Positions 24,681 through 39,100 are shown, counted from the stretch's first letter. The stretch: 64,000 bases of DNA from Isoetes taiwanensis (GCA_021234155.1 JAJEKV010000428.1:124001-188000); one strand, 5' to 3'. The notes: a model not told the origin generated them from the sequence alone. Translations and numbers: made by a program.

Positions 24681-27631
24681 TGAAGATCCTAGGGGCCGTT
24701 GGGCTTTGAGGTTCACATCCTTTGGCCTTGCGGTCTCACGACTAGGGAATGTTTTTTTTTTTTTTATATTGGTTGAATATTGGTTGTGACGGCAACAAAT
24801 AGCGTATAAGTTCGTTCAATTGGTCAAGGTTGCTATTCGTTTGCACCATTAGAAGTGGCAACTTTGTTTTAGACATGAAAACTCGTGTCACCGATTTGGC
24901 ATAAAATAGGGAATATTCCTACATCAAGGCACACAAATAAAATATGCAAATAGACCGGTAAAGTATATACAAATAAAAAATCTAAGTTCTTCTCGATATA
25001 TAATGACAGAGAATTTATAAGTGTCATTGCAAGGTAGGACAATGTTGAACATAATAGCTTTAATAAAAGAGTATTATATGCACAAAGTTTATTGGCTTTA
25101 GTTTTTGAACGCACAAAGTTTGTTGGTTTTAGTTTTTGAGCATATAGAAAGTCCTCTAAATGTAAAAAGATTTGAGACGACGTATGATATGCTTGAGGAT
25201 ATTTATGCCATGATGTTTGTATGGCCGTTCTTTTACGCATGTCTTTTAATCTCTTAAGCCATGCAAATACGTCCATTGATATGGGCAATAAAGCAATGCC
25301 GCATTTACAGGTAGTTGCTTTTATTGAACAATTTGTAAAAGAAGTTGCATCAACATGGAGATGCAGAGATTATTATCATAAATTATGATGTGTCAAGATG
25401 TTTAATGAACATCAAGAGCTCTACATTCATAGGTCACAAGCAAGTATCGAGGTTTTAAATTTAACTTATAAATGCATACTGCAGGCAACCCACAGTGCAG
25501 AAGCTCCTTGTTTTATGTTTTGTATATCAATCATCTTTGCATCTATTTCTAGTATTCTAATGCCTGTGTACTTAATAGTTTAAAAGGTTGATGGCCTCCT
25601 TAGCATGTTTGTCGGCTTTTCTCACATTCTCTGTCTTAAATCAAAATGAAAACTAGAAGTCAAAGATCGTTTTAAGTGTACAAAAATGAAAATCTAAAGC
25701 AAAAGAGACCGTTAGCACACCCATGGGGTTTTTCAGTACTTGATAAATACAGACCACGCCTCAAAGATCTAACTAAAGAATAACTCTCCTCAATTTCACA
25801 AAGATTTTCCAAGCGGGTTGAATGCTTCAAGTGAAAGGTAAGCAGCAACCACAATAGACGTTTCCAATCTAGTTGTTAACAGGCTTGCTTACATTTGCAA
25901 CCATATAGAGAGATAGCGTCTCAGATTTTTTATAGCTCACATAAAAGTTGCATCATCAAAATTACATTTCACACGTAGAAACTATAGGGCTTAGTTTCTA
26001 GTCATGATTATAATAATAGGTTGCGACTATAACAATCTTTCATTGGCTTCTTTGAGTTGGCCTTTCTAAGGCTACAATCACTTCTGGCAACAGATACTGT
26101 TCCCTCATTTTTTATCTAGTAATTGTATTACACAGCAATCATTCTAAATGCCAAAAGATCTGACGAGCATAAAGAACATCCTACCCACTGAAAAATTGTA
26201 CATGCTGTCATGCTTCTTTTCTTTGGGCTTCAGTTGACAGCTTCATAAAAATTATCATTCAATTGCATGTCCTGGACGTCGATGATGATGACAACTTTAC
26301 AGAAACAGTCACTCTGATGGCATGCCTTTGATCCCTATATTCCATGTCATATTTGGCAAAATCTTAAGCTAACAAATCACATGTCTCAGGACGGATCTTT
26401 CGTGCAAAGACAAAATCAATCAATGGGCAGGAAAATACAAATGCCTACATACACTTGCTGCCATTGATACAGTAAGTTGCAACAAAGGCATCGGAAAATT
26501 GTAGAAGCAAAAAGGATTACTTTTCTGGGCTCCAGAGGAGAACGCACAATCTTCAGCAGTGAATTGTTGCCGCAGTCATAAAGGACCATAACCCATTAAA
26601 AAAAACAGATGAGCAAACTCACTGCCATACCTCAAGGTTTCCTGCATTATTGCAAGGAACCCGAGAACATTAAAATATGATTGTGGCAAATCGTGGCTTT
26701 AAAGCCCTCGCTAAAAGCAAAAATTGGTGCCGTTGCCATACATGCTCGATTTGTATTTTGAAGCTTCCTGCTGTGACAATGTTCATGAAATATCTTACTT
26801 AGCTCCCTGGTTCACAGATCTTAACTGGAACTACACACCCTAAACAAACCAAGAATAAACAGGAAGAATAAAGGCGGTTAAAGCTTTTGCCCTTTGTTCT
26901 CTATTCCCCTAGAACATTGAATTAATCACCAAATATATCCTAACCAAAAGCAATCCGGTAGAGATATTTAATCCAGATAAATATTTATCATGTGCCCTTG
27001 AATGTCTACACAAGTTTGCTTCAGCCAAATCTTAAATCAGAACAGAGTTTGCTTACCAGCCACAGATCTTTGGCTGAATGATTTCAAAGTGCAAAACCAG
27101 CTCTAAATCGAAATTTCCCTGCTTGTTTTAAGGACTAGAAAACAACCGGTTCATGCAGAAGCCAGTTTTGGCGCCATAAATTAGGCATATTTCGGCATAG
27201 CATCTGGAAATAGGGTACAGGTTAGTAACTCTTTTAGCTTCTTTTCCGGGTTATTATGTGAACCATGAATCTAACAGAGCAAGCCACAACTTCCACATTC
27301 CACAGATTCCTTTCCTTTCAACCAAAGTAGGGCCAATTCATATTTGCACATAAATCAGATGTCTTGCATCATACTTCAGAAAATATGGTAGAACGAATTT
27401 ACCTAGCACAGGCGTATCTGAAACCTTTGATCAAGCTTTTACACACCTGCAGTGCCCAAAAATCCTTCAGACCCTATCCAGGATAACGAAAGCGAGGGAA
27501 TACATGTCTAATTTGGTTAGACAAACGGCAGCAAATATGCCAAGTGAAAAGAAAATCATGCACGAAAGAGAAAAAAGAAATGTGCTCACAAAGCAAAGAT
27601 CAACACCTTGCCGCCAGCCATGATGCATTGC
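24681..27631. other. No gene recognised; downstream flank of USB1-like exon
   Basis: AT-rich sequence with many stops in all frames. No supported RNA gene or repeat. Confidence 0.4.
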
Positions 27632-27865
27632 TCACTGCTTTGATTTCCATATCCAATAATCTTGTTGGCCAGCTTTGCAATTAACTTCTGATAATATATA
27701 TGACTAGGAAACATCTGAGCTTTTGTTCAATACATCAGCAACTTTTTGCAACTCATCACGGATATGACCTACTGCCCAAGCAAGAGAAACGTGGAAGCGA
27801 GGATTTTGCAAGCATGAAATCTGAAGCTTAAAAGCTTCATTCACAAAGTTGATCTGCCTCGAAAT
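27632..27865 (-). pseudogene. USB1: USB1-like U6 snRNA phosphodiesterase, 3' exon with premature stop
   Basis: After an acceptor (TATTTCCAG) the minus strand reads ISRQINFVNEAFKLQ, then NPRFHVSLAWAVGHI. This matches the C-terminal part of USB1 (VNEVYKLH...DPRPHISLAWALGD), including the second H-x-S motif, which is catalytic in this 2H phosphoesterase family that trims U6 snRNA 3' ends. A TAG at 27706-27704 ends the frame after KSSDVS. Read on in the same frame, the sequence gives VNCKAGQQDYWIWKSKQ and a TGA, which resembles the conserved USB1 C-terminus (CKIGxKxxxIW). So a nonsense change, not a frameshift, truncates it. Upstream exons, including the first H-x-S, were not found. Confidence 0.7.
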
Positions 27866-28685
27866 CTGGAAATATAAGAGCCAACTAAGATGGTTAGTAT
27901 GTTCTTTCACAACCAAACACCATAACATAACAATGCTCTATTCATTCCCCGTTGTTTATGGAACACTTATTGGTCAAATACAGAGATGGGAAGAGGAAAG
28001 ACTCTAACAGGAAGGGAGAGTTACATGCAAGGAAACAATGTTCATATTCCTGACCTGAAAAATAGACTGGCTCATGGATACAGTGTATGCACTTTGCAAG
28101 CCAATATGAGGCTTTCTAATCTACAATCTAACACTGGTGCAATCGGAGATGAAAAAAGGTAACAAAGATGCCATCAGACCTGTTAAATATGTCTAGGCCT
28201 AAAGGTAAATCCGCTCCGGTTTAGAACAGCTCCAACCTGTTGCACAGGAACATGTAACTACTTGGCTCGTGGATGCTAACACCTACTGTTCTTGGAACTT
28301 GGTTGCTGCAATGGACCTGTCTAAGGAGTATCTGCCGCATGCTTGACTGGGCAGGATATTTGGACATGATGCAAAGCTGCCAGCTCTTAGACGTGGGCAT
28401 TTACATTCCAACCAATTTGGGGTTCTCTGCTCGGGCTCTTTTAAGAGCAACAGGGTAATAATTATTGAAATTATGAAGACCTATGATGCCATCTCCACGT
28501 TTCTTGAGTGCCAGTGAAACGTGAGAATGAATAAAGCCTGATAACATGGATCAAAGGATTATAACATTAAACAACGGGTTAATTAACGCCCAATTACTGA
28601 ATCCAATTGGCAAATCAAGAATATGCGAATAGACAAATGATGAATTCACAAGTTTACGCATGTGGTAAAAAAGGGTCTTAGCCTA

Positions 28686-28791
28686 CCTCTTTCAAAGCGG
28701 ATCTGTGGACCTCATTTGCCCAGGTGATGTCATGACAGCCTCTTTCAAAGCGGATCTGTGGACCTCATTTGCCCAGGTGATGTCATGACAG
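28686..28791. repeat. Perfect 53-bp tandem duplication
   Basis: Two identical 53-bp units (28686-28738 and 28739-28791). On the minus strand each reads CHDITWANEVHRSALKE-like coding sequence ending AAAGAGG; only the copy at lower coordinates is followed by a splice donor (GAG|GTAGGC). 53 is not a multiple of 3, so the duplication would shift any reading frame. Confidence 0.9.
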
Positions 28792-31700
28792 CGTTTGATG
28801 GAATGGGTTGGAAGTGATCAATTATAACACATGGCGCTGTTTCATGATGCAAAAAGAAAAATCAGTCACGATGTGCAAAAACTTGTAAAGCCAGCAAGAA
28901 TAATGAAAGTACAATTTCCTTGCGTTTTTGGGCAAAGATTTCTAGTTCAGCTAATATGGTGCATCATGCCATCTAGAAACAAAAACTTCATGTACACGTA
29001 CCAAGGGAAAGACTTCATTCACCAAGCAAAGTGCCCATCTCGTGTTGTATCCACTGTATCCTCGGAGAAGCACATCTGCCTGAACTTAGATAAGTTTACA
29101 CTACAATTTTGCAGCCTGCATTGACTCTAAGAAATCTGGAAAAGTGTTCTGAGCAACTCACCTTACGGGCATAGGTATGAGCAAGGGCAGCTCCCAAAAC
29201 TTAAAGTCGGTTTAATGTAAACGGAGTAGAGAGAAAACTCAAATCGCCCTAAGTCGTACCTCTGCCAAGTGTTCATGAGAAAAACTCAAGAACGTTGGTC
29301 TTACGATGTAAAAAGGTTTTCTGCAAACATGTTGAAAATCAATTTCGTCATAACAGTTGCTGGAGGCATCTCATGTTTGCGATCTGGAAGCCACATTGTT
29401 TTACCTGTTTAATCAATTGTGAGAACAACGCTATCCTGTTTATTAGCACCAAGTCAGGTCCCCAAATCCTTCAGGAGCTGGAGAAGCGTTAGAACTCCAA
29501 ACAAACATATAAAGATCTTTTTCGATCATGACTCATTTTTGGAGAACTGCTAAATCTGCTTCCCTTTTGATAGGATGTTTAGGAGAGAGGTTATTCCCTT
29601 GATTTCCTGCCCAAACGTTGTTGCCATCTATGCCAGAACCATCCCTCCTGAAGTAAATAGGAGGAGGAAATCTAGGAGAGTTTACTACATTGGGTCCCCT
29701 AGAATATGCAGAAGAATCCTTCTCTTCAGCAAAATTTGACGTTCTTGGAGTTGGACCTCTTGAAGAATGCTTTGTTAACGATTCTAAACCTCTAAAAGTC
29801 TGGAAACATTCGAGCTCGGTCCAAGATTCTCATACAGCTTCCAGTTGATGCCGAAAAGGGCAACCACCAGCCATGTTTGCTAAATCAGTTCCTCTTAGTC
29901 TCGTACATCCCACCATTCATTTTATTTGCCCCCTGCTAAGAATATAGAATACAATTTGCAGACATTGAATCTTGCATGCTCGTGATGAGAACAAAGAAAA
30001 GGAGATTTGGTGCACTGCCTAAGATGTTTTTAATGACCCGACAGAGCTTATTAAAAAGTGGTCACTTCATTCTAAAGCATAAGCTGCCTATATCACCTTA
30101 GTGACTTTCCTGCAACCACCATTTCAAGCAACATAGGTTGGATGCTATCAAACAAAAAACGTTGACATGATTGCTCTCTCAAGGTGTTATTTTCAGCATA
30201 AACGATGCTGTTCATCAGCTGAATTATTGGCATATTAAAATTGTATGGCAACATTTGAAACATAAAATGTACTATTTACAATTGAATGAGTAGTGGAAGA
30301 AATCATACCACATGCCCACATTATTTCTTGGCCGTTTTTCTAAATCATGATAACATATGTTGAGCGATCTAGGAAACATGGATCTAACATGCTAGATGCA
30401 GCTTGCCCCAGTTTTTAGTAATTGGTCATACACTATTGTGCGATGTTAGTGACGAAACATGGATCTAACATTCTAGATACAGCTGCCTCAATGTTCAAAT
30501 CTGATCACCAAATTCATTACAAATCTCTGCATGTGACTTCAGCACTGCTTGCTGAGTATTAGAAATTCCCATCAATATATTTAATGCTGGAAAAAAGCAT
30601 TTAATTTTTAAAAATGACAATTGCCTATATCGTCAACAAGATTTTGAAATACCTCTTTCAAAAGAACATCTCGAACTCCGTAGATAGGATGTTGACAGGC
30701 TTGGAGGTAAGTCTAATTCTGCCAGACAACACGGCAATTGAGTTTTATGCACAGATATGCAAACTGTTCACTTTAACACAAAAGGACTGTGGTGACTTAC
30801 AACCTCAGAAGTATTGAAGCTCTGTATCAAACTTTCCCCTGCAAAAGCGACACATGACATAAATTAACTTGTTGAAAACAATCCTACCAACCAGAACTCC
30901 CAATCAAAACATATATCATTCCGATTCACCATGATGTACTACCATGAAAGCTCTCGTTTCTCTTGAGCTACAGATAGAGAGAAGTGGCAGAATCGGTTCT
31001 ATCATGCTTCTAATTCTTTCACTAGTAGTTGTTTAAAACATATGATTTTCAAAACCTTCATATTTTTCCCTGTTTTGAATATGTTGAATCACAATTCCTG
31101 CCATCTACCTCCAAGGATGCTAGAGAATGCTCTCAGTTGCCAAATCTTACAGCTTGAAATCTACATTCTGGTTTTTTTAAGTGTTGGTTGTGCAACACAT
31201 ACTAGTTGATTTACTTCATGTTCAAACAGCAATCCCATTTTCATGCAACTGGGTCTTAACAAAGAAACGCAGTCCTGTAGATTGCTATGAAGTTGCTATC
31301 AGTCTGCCTCACGGTCTCCATTTCATGCGGCCAAATGCTGCCACAATTCAAATAAAAAATTTAAAAGGCAGGGCCAGCAAATCATCGACCCACAAGCTAA
31401 ATGCCTCTTTTTCTGTGTCAAATCTGGTCTTAATGTTTGCCATTTCTTTGCAAACTATAATGTCCATGGAATCTACACATTTAGGGAAAATAGGAAACAC
31501 TTCTGACAAAGCAAAAAATTATTCGCAGATTCCAAAAACCCTTGATGTCCCTTCCCAGGTTTTCAAGGCTACTTTCAAGGCTACTTGATTCACGCAAAGA
31601 TTTTGGCCATCGTTTAAAAATATCTGCATTGCTTGCAAATTTCTGGCAATTTTACTTCTTTCTTTTCTGCCATGATTCTCTTAAAATAAACACCTCTGGA

Positions 31701-32475
31701 CATAAGAGGGAACTGGGAAACAAAAAAAGTCCAGAAAGATATTTAGTTTACTTAAAGAATGTATGGTATGTGTTATGCCGAAGGATTAAGAACCTACCTT
31801 GTGCAATTTGAAGATTTTGTTGCCGCAGATGACCTATGGCTTCACACCAGTGGAAATAAGCGAGATTCTACAGAAACTTAGACCCCATTCAAACCATGTT
31901 CTACAGAAGCACAACTTGGCGCAAATTGGATACGCCCAAATCAAAAGCACAACTTGCTGCAATTGGATACACACTATCCGTCAAAATCTGAGGCCTCATT
32001 CTGCCAAAATTGTTTACATGCCCCATATCTATGTAAACTGCAAAAGGTTATTCCAATCTTCAAGAATCAATCTTCCAGGCTTTGAAATCAAGCAAAACGA
32101 GGTGATTTAAGCTACATATCTGAGAACCCAATTCCAAATCAAAGCCGAAATTGGCGAAGACGCCATCAATCTAAACTGAAAATGCGTCCTACAAATTTGC
32201 AGCAGGTGTTGTACCAGCAGCATGCTCAGAGCAAGATGAACTTTCGTGTGTGCATTCGTTATTGGTGGCTTTACTGGTGACTGCCAACAAAATAATACAG
32301 CAGCAGAAAGAAATCGTGGGCAGAAAGCTTGGCTATGGCGTCCATTTTTAATCAGAAAAATGCTCTAGAGTTTCTCCAAATCGGCCCAAAAGCACCATTT
32401 TTGGATTCAAACTGATCTAATAACTACTGTAACTTCATTTCATTTGTTTTTCACAGAAAAATGCGGTTAAATTAC
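28792..32475. other. No gene resolved
   Basis: Could hold introns and lost exons of the USB1-like gene on the minus strand. I searched for the USB1 first catalytic motif and the NDDxTRxF segment and did not find them. No repeat or RNA gene seen. Confidence 0.35.
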
Positions 32476-32583
32476 CTGGATATAGAACCCATGTCAAGTG
32501 TTCAGGTTCCTTGGTGAGATCCAAGCACAATGCAGAAGCAAAATGGAAGACCCATAAGAACCCTGAATTGGGTACCACGAAGC
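32476..32583 (-). CDS. Unassigned candidate exon
   Basis: Minus-strand segment between acceptor GATTTTGCAG and donor TATCCAG|GTAATT. It is open as FVVPNSGFLWVFHFASALCL, then LTKEPEHLTWVLYPG (108 nt, phases 2 and 1). Position and strand would suit a 5' region of the USB1-like gene, but the sequence does not match USB1 that I know, so it may be a different gene. Frames further upstream (32600-32930) stay open for 80-140 codons but are GC-skewed and ambiguous. Confidence 0.25.
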
Positions 32584-33059
32584 CTGCAAAATCGGCCTTG
32601 CCTCTGTAACAGAGGCTGCCAATACAAAAAGAGAATTGCCTCCAGCTTCCTGTGGGATGATGCCGCCTCCCTGCCCCCGCATACTCAGACCCAAGTTGGA
32701 TAACGCCCCATTTTCCAAATCCAAGCTACTATCAATGAACCCAAAACACATGCATAAGGAATCGCTGCCCAAATTGCAGCATGGTATGGTATGGCGGAGC
32801 TGCGACGCCGGAACCGAAGAGCATAGGTGGAATTCCACAGATAGAACCGAACAGCAAAGACAATCCGTTGCCTCCTTCCGGCTCGATCTTCCCGGCATTA
32901 GTTCGACCTGGTGGAATGCCATCGCCATAGGAACTCAAAGAAATTGTTAGCAAAAAAAAAGAAAACTTGAAATCCCTCCATCTCGACATCATTACCTCAC
33001 GTGAAAATATATATAAGGAGATATATATCCGCCGGAACCGAGAACAGAGAAAAGTGGAA

Positions 33060-33476
33060 AATATCCTTTGGATGATTTTTAATTAATGTGCATTGCCACC
33101 TCATGAAGGTGAACATTAAATTTCTCTGCCCATTAAATTTCCTTGACTTTTAAATCAAGGGAAGAGATTAGAAGCCCCAATTCTAATGATCTGGATTAAA
33201 AGCCCCAATTCTATCACCTTCCCTGCAACTTCCTATCCAAAATTGACGGCCAAGATTTGACCTTCCCTTTTAATCCAACGGCCCATATGAAAAGCCCCAA
33301 ATAATTTTAATCGACGGTCTAGATAAAATGGCCCAATTTCAAGGGCCCAGATTAAAAGCCCCAAATAAAGGGGGCTACTTGGGGAGTTACGAGGTGTCAC
33401 CGTCTCGACCGTCCATCTCATAGATGGACGGCCGAGATCAATCTCTACCAACATGTTGGTAGAGCTCATATAATTG
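33060..33476 (+). mobile_element. Family B element
   Basis: Contains AAAAGCCCCAAATAA words, CCCCAAATAAAGGGGG and a palindrome at 33409-33431 (CCGTCCATCT, CAT, AGATGGACGG). Ends CATATAATTG before TATATATA, the standard tail. No coding potential. Confidence 0.7.
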
Positions 33477-33507
33477 TATATATATGAGTGATATATATAT
33501 ATATATA

Positions 33508-33700
33508 CAAGTCTTTGTACTATGAATGGGTTACTGAGCTATGGTTTATGAAGACATGGAAATAAAATCTAGGCTTAAACGGATTGGAATACGCTGAAAG
33601 AGTCGAATTTAGTGGAATACAAAATCTTAAAGGATCTAGAAGAATCTTCATAGAACATTAGAGAGTTTAAGGAAATATTAAGATCCCCTTATAATTCTCA
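33508..33700 (+). mobile_element. Head of an A-type element, degenerate
   Basis: CAAGTCTTTGTACTATGAATGGG follows a TA tract after the preceding B tail (head-to-tail again), then worn GAATCT-type words to about 33700. Confidence 0.5.
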
Positions 33701-36700
33701 TTCTTTCAAATTCCATAAAGATTCCAACATTATCTAGAAACATTTGCATTTGTCACTGTTTTCTTATTCTACATAACCTTGGATTTGTTTTTGAGGCACA
33801 GGCATTTCGACACATGTTATATTGCAAAATAACATTCTCACCGACAAAAGTTTACCTTTTGGGAAGTGGCAATTTCTATACAAAAGATTGTGCACGCATT
33901 GGGTGGGTTGTTCTTTTTTTAACAACAAAAACGTGTTTTCGTTGCATAACAGTTGGCAAGCATTGCCGATCATTCTTTGATCACCTTGTACATCTTGGAT
34001 TTCCTATTTGTATTTTCATGCACACGATATGTACATACGCAAGGGAATGCTCAAGTATGTGGGGGTGTGAGGTGTATATTTGTGAACCCCAGATCTGGCA
34101 TATTTGTAGGAATATGCTGAAATCCAATGTCAACATTCGATATTTAAGACATTAAAATGCCATAGCGCTTTCATGTAAAATGTTAGGGTGGTTAAATGTG
34201 AAACATGTAATTCTTAAGGTTATAGAAAACATATGCTATTTTCAAATATGTGTTACAATTATCTCCACCGTTGAGAAGGAAAAGGGATGTGTCTCAGTAA
34301 GCTACTTGGCGAATTGCACCCTACAATGATTTAAAAATCTACATCCATGTGTTAAGAGTCAAATGTACGTACGTTGGGAAATATAGATTTGCTAAGTTTC
34401 TATAAGATTTCTAAGTATACTAACATTCAATTAAGACTGCCCAATATTCTGAAAAGATTCTATAAGATTCTTCGTGGTTTTCCATGAATCTATCAACATT
34501 CCCCAAGATATTGCAAGTATTCCTCAAGATCATACAAAGATTCATTGCAAGCCACACCCAATGTGAATGATATACCAAGATTTCCTTAAGATCCCCACAA
34601 TGCTAGAATATGTTCTCCACTTTTTAAGATCCTGGCAATGCTTCGAGTTTAAGATTCCTTGAAGGCACATGATGTATATGGTGTCTATTCCATAAACTCC
34701 AGATTTCTATGAAGATTTCCTAGCTTCCTTAAGACTCTACAAAGACTCGCTATTACACTCGACTCACAGAAGACGCTTATAAATCTGGGGCATGCCCAAA
34801 ATCTTGGCCGGGGGGGCTACCCGGGCAAAAGTTCTAACCACCACCGACTCAATGACACATTGACCGGAAACATCAAAAGTGAAAAATTATGGTTCTTGGC
34901 ATAATTTGAGCCGGATTTCTTGTTTGTGGTTCTTTTTAAAGCGGCAAATAAACACCGATTTGGAGCACTATTTGAACTAATTGGCGTGAAGGGATATGAA
35001 GCATTTTAGAGTCTAATCAAAGGTTATTTGAAGTGTTTTAAGCAAAGCTAGAACTATGCCAATTTAATAGATTTGGAGTGTCGGCGACCTAATCTAGAGA
35101 TAATTAACAGTTTCTTTTCTTTGCAATCCAACAATTTCTAATGTGACAAGCACTGGGCGCTAATGTGATGTTAAAATCTTGGGTCTCCACAACCTTTTAT
35201 CAATGATTATGCGTTCCTACTCGAATGTACTCGCAAGGCACCTTGTTTGCATAGTGTGCACTTCCTTTTTTTAAGCTTTACCACGTTCTTTAAATTAGAT
35301 TGTTGTCTTTGGTGAAATTAAGCAAGGCCAATGATATTGGATGTGACAAAAATTTTTAAAGAGTACAATGTTGTATTTGGATGCTAGTGCATTAAAACAA
35401 AAGACGCTAAATGTTGCTGCATTTTGGAGTCTTAGATAGTGTCTTGGATAACCAATTGTTGTGAGTTGTCAGACTAATATTTGATGCATGGGTTTTCTTG
35501 AATATATTAAGTTGAAGGAAATCATTGCTTTGTGTTCACAGATATAAATCATTGGTATCAACTTGTTTTGTGGATTTGTTTGTTCGATTAGTCAAAGACA
35601 ACATGAGCTTGGTGCAAAGGCAAAGTACATATGCTATACATTATAATTCCCAAAGTCAGCTATGTGTAAGTCATCATCGGCTATGCCATGGTCTTCATCA
35701 TTGCTACTTGCCTAGAAATGCCGCGTCATTTGCAATATCTATCGATGCATCCCACCGTTGTATAAGTATACACTTTTGAAAAGCACAAATCCGAATCGGT
35801 ATTTTCAACCACATTAGTTCTTGAAATTTGGTTGGGTTGCTATGCAAACAACTAGTCATGCATTCCTTTAAGGCGAGATCAAAAGCGATAAATTAGATCT
35901 GAGAAAGAAAAAGATAGAAATGCTTCTACATGGCAACACAATACGTTTCTTTGACTTGCTGCATTGCCAATGAGATTACTTGGTAATACAAACATATGTT
36001 GAATGCTCAAGATTTTTATCTATCTTACATAGAAGAAAGCATGAAGGTCAAGCATTGGCAAGAGCGTTTGAAACGACGACCCGGTGCTACCCATATTGCG
36101 AGGATTGAATGGGCACAAAGACCAACAGACAATATAAGAACAGTGCACCAAAGACCAACACACAACATAAGAACACTCTATAAAATATTAATTTTGAAGC
36201 TCCAAATCGTAGCCTATTACCCAATTGAAATGATGATACTTCGGAAAATGTTTACTACGAAGGCATTCAAGGTAACAATATGGGCACGACACTAGTTCTA
36301 TTTGGCGAGATCCCAACAATATACTCTTGTCCCCTATATCGCCTTCCCAATGTGCAAAGAAGAAAGAAATTGGACTTCAATGGAACATTGTAAGCATTTG
36401 AGGGTGCTCGGTGTATTTGGGATAAATACTAAGGACTTTAATTGTGAATACTTGGTATTTGAATACCAACTATGTGCACATAGGCACTAGATATAGGCGA
36501 TTAAACTAATAATATATTTTTAGGCTGCCCTAACATACCAAAGGGCTTACCTCAAATATGGAATCGAAATAAGGAACAAACATTCATACCTTTGATTTTG
36601 CTATGATCCAAATTCTTAGGCGCACGTCTTGGTATAAAGTGCTTCATGTGTGTAACCTTTCCAAAGGGATGAATACGAGCAATTGACCACTGCAGCTGCG

Positions 36701-39100
36701 ATCTTTGATTGGCGTGCCTACAAATTGATATCTCAAATTGGGAATATATATAAACAGAGCAACAAACTTTCTTTCATATTATTGTTGTTTTCTGCATGCA
36801 TGCAGGCAGTAACCCATGCGTCAAAAGCCTTTATCTTGCTTTCATAATAGAGCTGGTAGTATCAAATCTATAAGTCATGGAGCTCGTCTTTGCATCTCTG
36901 GCGGTAGCCGAATGTGGAATTAACCATCTCAGCCCCTTTATTAATTTCATGGTATTCAATTGGCAAAGTGGTCGCGGCCCGATCTGTTAAAGCAAACACT
37001 TGAAGTTGCCTAGTATCAAAGCGAGATTAGCTCCTCAAAATTCTAGATCTTTGATGAATGGGAATAATCAAGAATGCATTATACCAGGTGTCTTTAAGGG
37101 TCCGACATTATGAATCCCGCGGTTCGATTTGCTAAAGCCCGCCTTTGCTGCGCAAAAAGAAAGCAAGACTTTGAGGCGATCGTGGCAAGAAAGCGGCATT
37201 TGTAAAGGAGGAAAGTACCCGCGAGAAATAGGCGGTGTGCGATCACGAAAAAAGAAATCAAATGTTTTAAATAAAAAAAAAGAGGGACGAATAGCCTAAT
37301 TACAGAGAGAAAGTTTACGAGAAAGTACGAGGCGTAAAAGCAAAAGCATTGTATTGTTGTTTATGATAATAAAACAACACAGAGACCACTAAGAAACAAT
37401 GACCTCTAATGCATCTAGTGGAGCATTGCTATCTCAGCCAATAAAGCAATAGGTATCACTTGTCAATATAAGATTCTAAAGAGCATAAACAACATCGTTG
37501 GATAACATGCGAGGATCGCGCACTTGGATGATGCAAGACATTCACATCAAGCCCGAGCAAAACACGTAAAAATAATAGCACTTGTGGATCTCTTGTGGTG
37601 CAACTTGGCGAATCTTTAAAGAAGAGGCCAATGTGGCATAAGATTCTATTCCATGAAATAAACAATGTACCTTTGCTTCGATTTATTGCCTCCGTGGTGC
37701 ATCTCCTCAAAACATTCAATAGCTCAAGACCAATTATTTGCGTATGCCACAATAATGAGATTACGTGTTTGCATTTGTTGGCAGAGCAAAGCTTTAAACA
37801 ATCCCATCTAAGATCCAATATTTGCTCAAGCAAAGATATTTTACGCCAATGGATTGCCCGCTACAAAAACCAAATAATCTTTAGTTCTATGGATCTTGAC
37901 ATCCCACAACGAATGTTCCAATCTTCATTTGATTTAGAAAATAGCATATAGCAAATTATTATTTAGTGTCGGGACAAAGCGTAAAGAAATCGACTCGCAC
38001 TCCATGCCATTAGAGCCCCATGAAGAGCCTGGCGATGGGGTGCTTTTTGAAGTAAACGGGCAATAAACCACAGTTTCGGACTATATCCGCGGGATGTGCA
38101 CATATTCACTTGGCTGCGTGCGTTGGGGAAAGCAGATGCTTATTTGTCTCTTTCGGTTCAAAGTATAACTACTTTGAGTTTGCGAGAGAAGATTTAGCGA
38201 GGTATGCATTCCAAATCTCTCCAACAACTAGTCTCATAACTCGCCAATAGATGCAACATAGAGGAATGCAAAAAGGTTACATTGCAGCCAGAGAACAGCC
38301 AAACAATTAGGCAATTGGCTACACAATGTATATTGTCGAATATAACAACTCACTCTTCAAGAATGCTGCTCCGTGACACATACTTTATGCGGTCATATGG
38401 TTTGCAAATGAGACATGAATTTTTCTTGGTGACATTTATGGGAAATGTGGCAAAGCACGGGATGCTAAGCGCATCGTAAAGGCTTCCCAATAAAGTTTAT
38501 ATAGGTATGCATAGGATAGATCCTAAAAAAAATCTAAATTATGTCCATGGACTAAGGCAACAACCGTAAGATGGATGAAGCACAAAGCAAAGAGAGGACT
38601 CGAAGCGAGCCTTAAATTGCGCAATAATAGCTTTTGTTATGAGATCCCTCAATACTACATGTAATTTAAATGCATACATGAGTAATTTTGTGCACTTAAT
38701 GTTGTAACACGAGAAAAAAAGCTTATTGTTCTGCATTTCCGGTCTTTATAAATCTGTCATCAAGTTTAAGAATACCAACTACAACGTACAACAAAACCTA
38801 ATCATAGCATGGCATGATAATCCTAAATAACATACTTGAGGTCATTTGTTAATCCAGCCGTTCTACATAGCCGACAACCGCAAATTACAAAAAGAGATTT
38901 ATTTCATGACATAATACATAATGCACAAGACTACAACAACTTAAATAGCACTTTTGCATTTATTACCTCGTTTGGTTAAAGAACCCCATTTGGAGGACAC
39001 ATTAAGCATCTCTTAGGCGTCGTTGTTTGAAACGAAAAGTTGAACAATTTATCGAGGACTTTCTTGCGGTATGCACAAAAACTAAAAATGTGAAATACAA
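33701..39100. other. No gene recognised
   Basis: AT-rich. Short open frames only. 34390-34760 contains scattered AAGATTC words, perhaps an old array. Around 37.5-37.8 kb a minus-strand frame of 125 codons is open but has no match I can support. Confidence 0.35.

Noticed and set aside
30007-30060. USB1 upstream exon suggested by VHQI on the minus strand
   Set aside because: The residues after it (SFSLFSSRAC) do not match USB1 and no H-x-S lies nearby; likely chance.
32494-32992. Overlapping 86- and 144-codon minus-strand frames as a USB1 first exon
   Set aside because: Two competing frames, no match to the USB1 N-terminus and GC-skewed sequence; only the short downstream segment 32476-32583 is listed, at low confidence.
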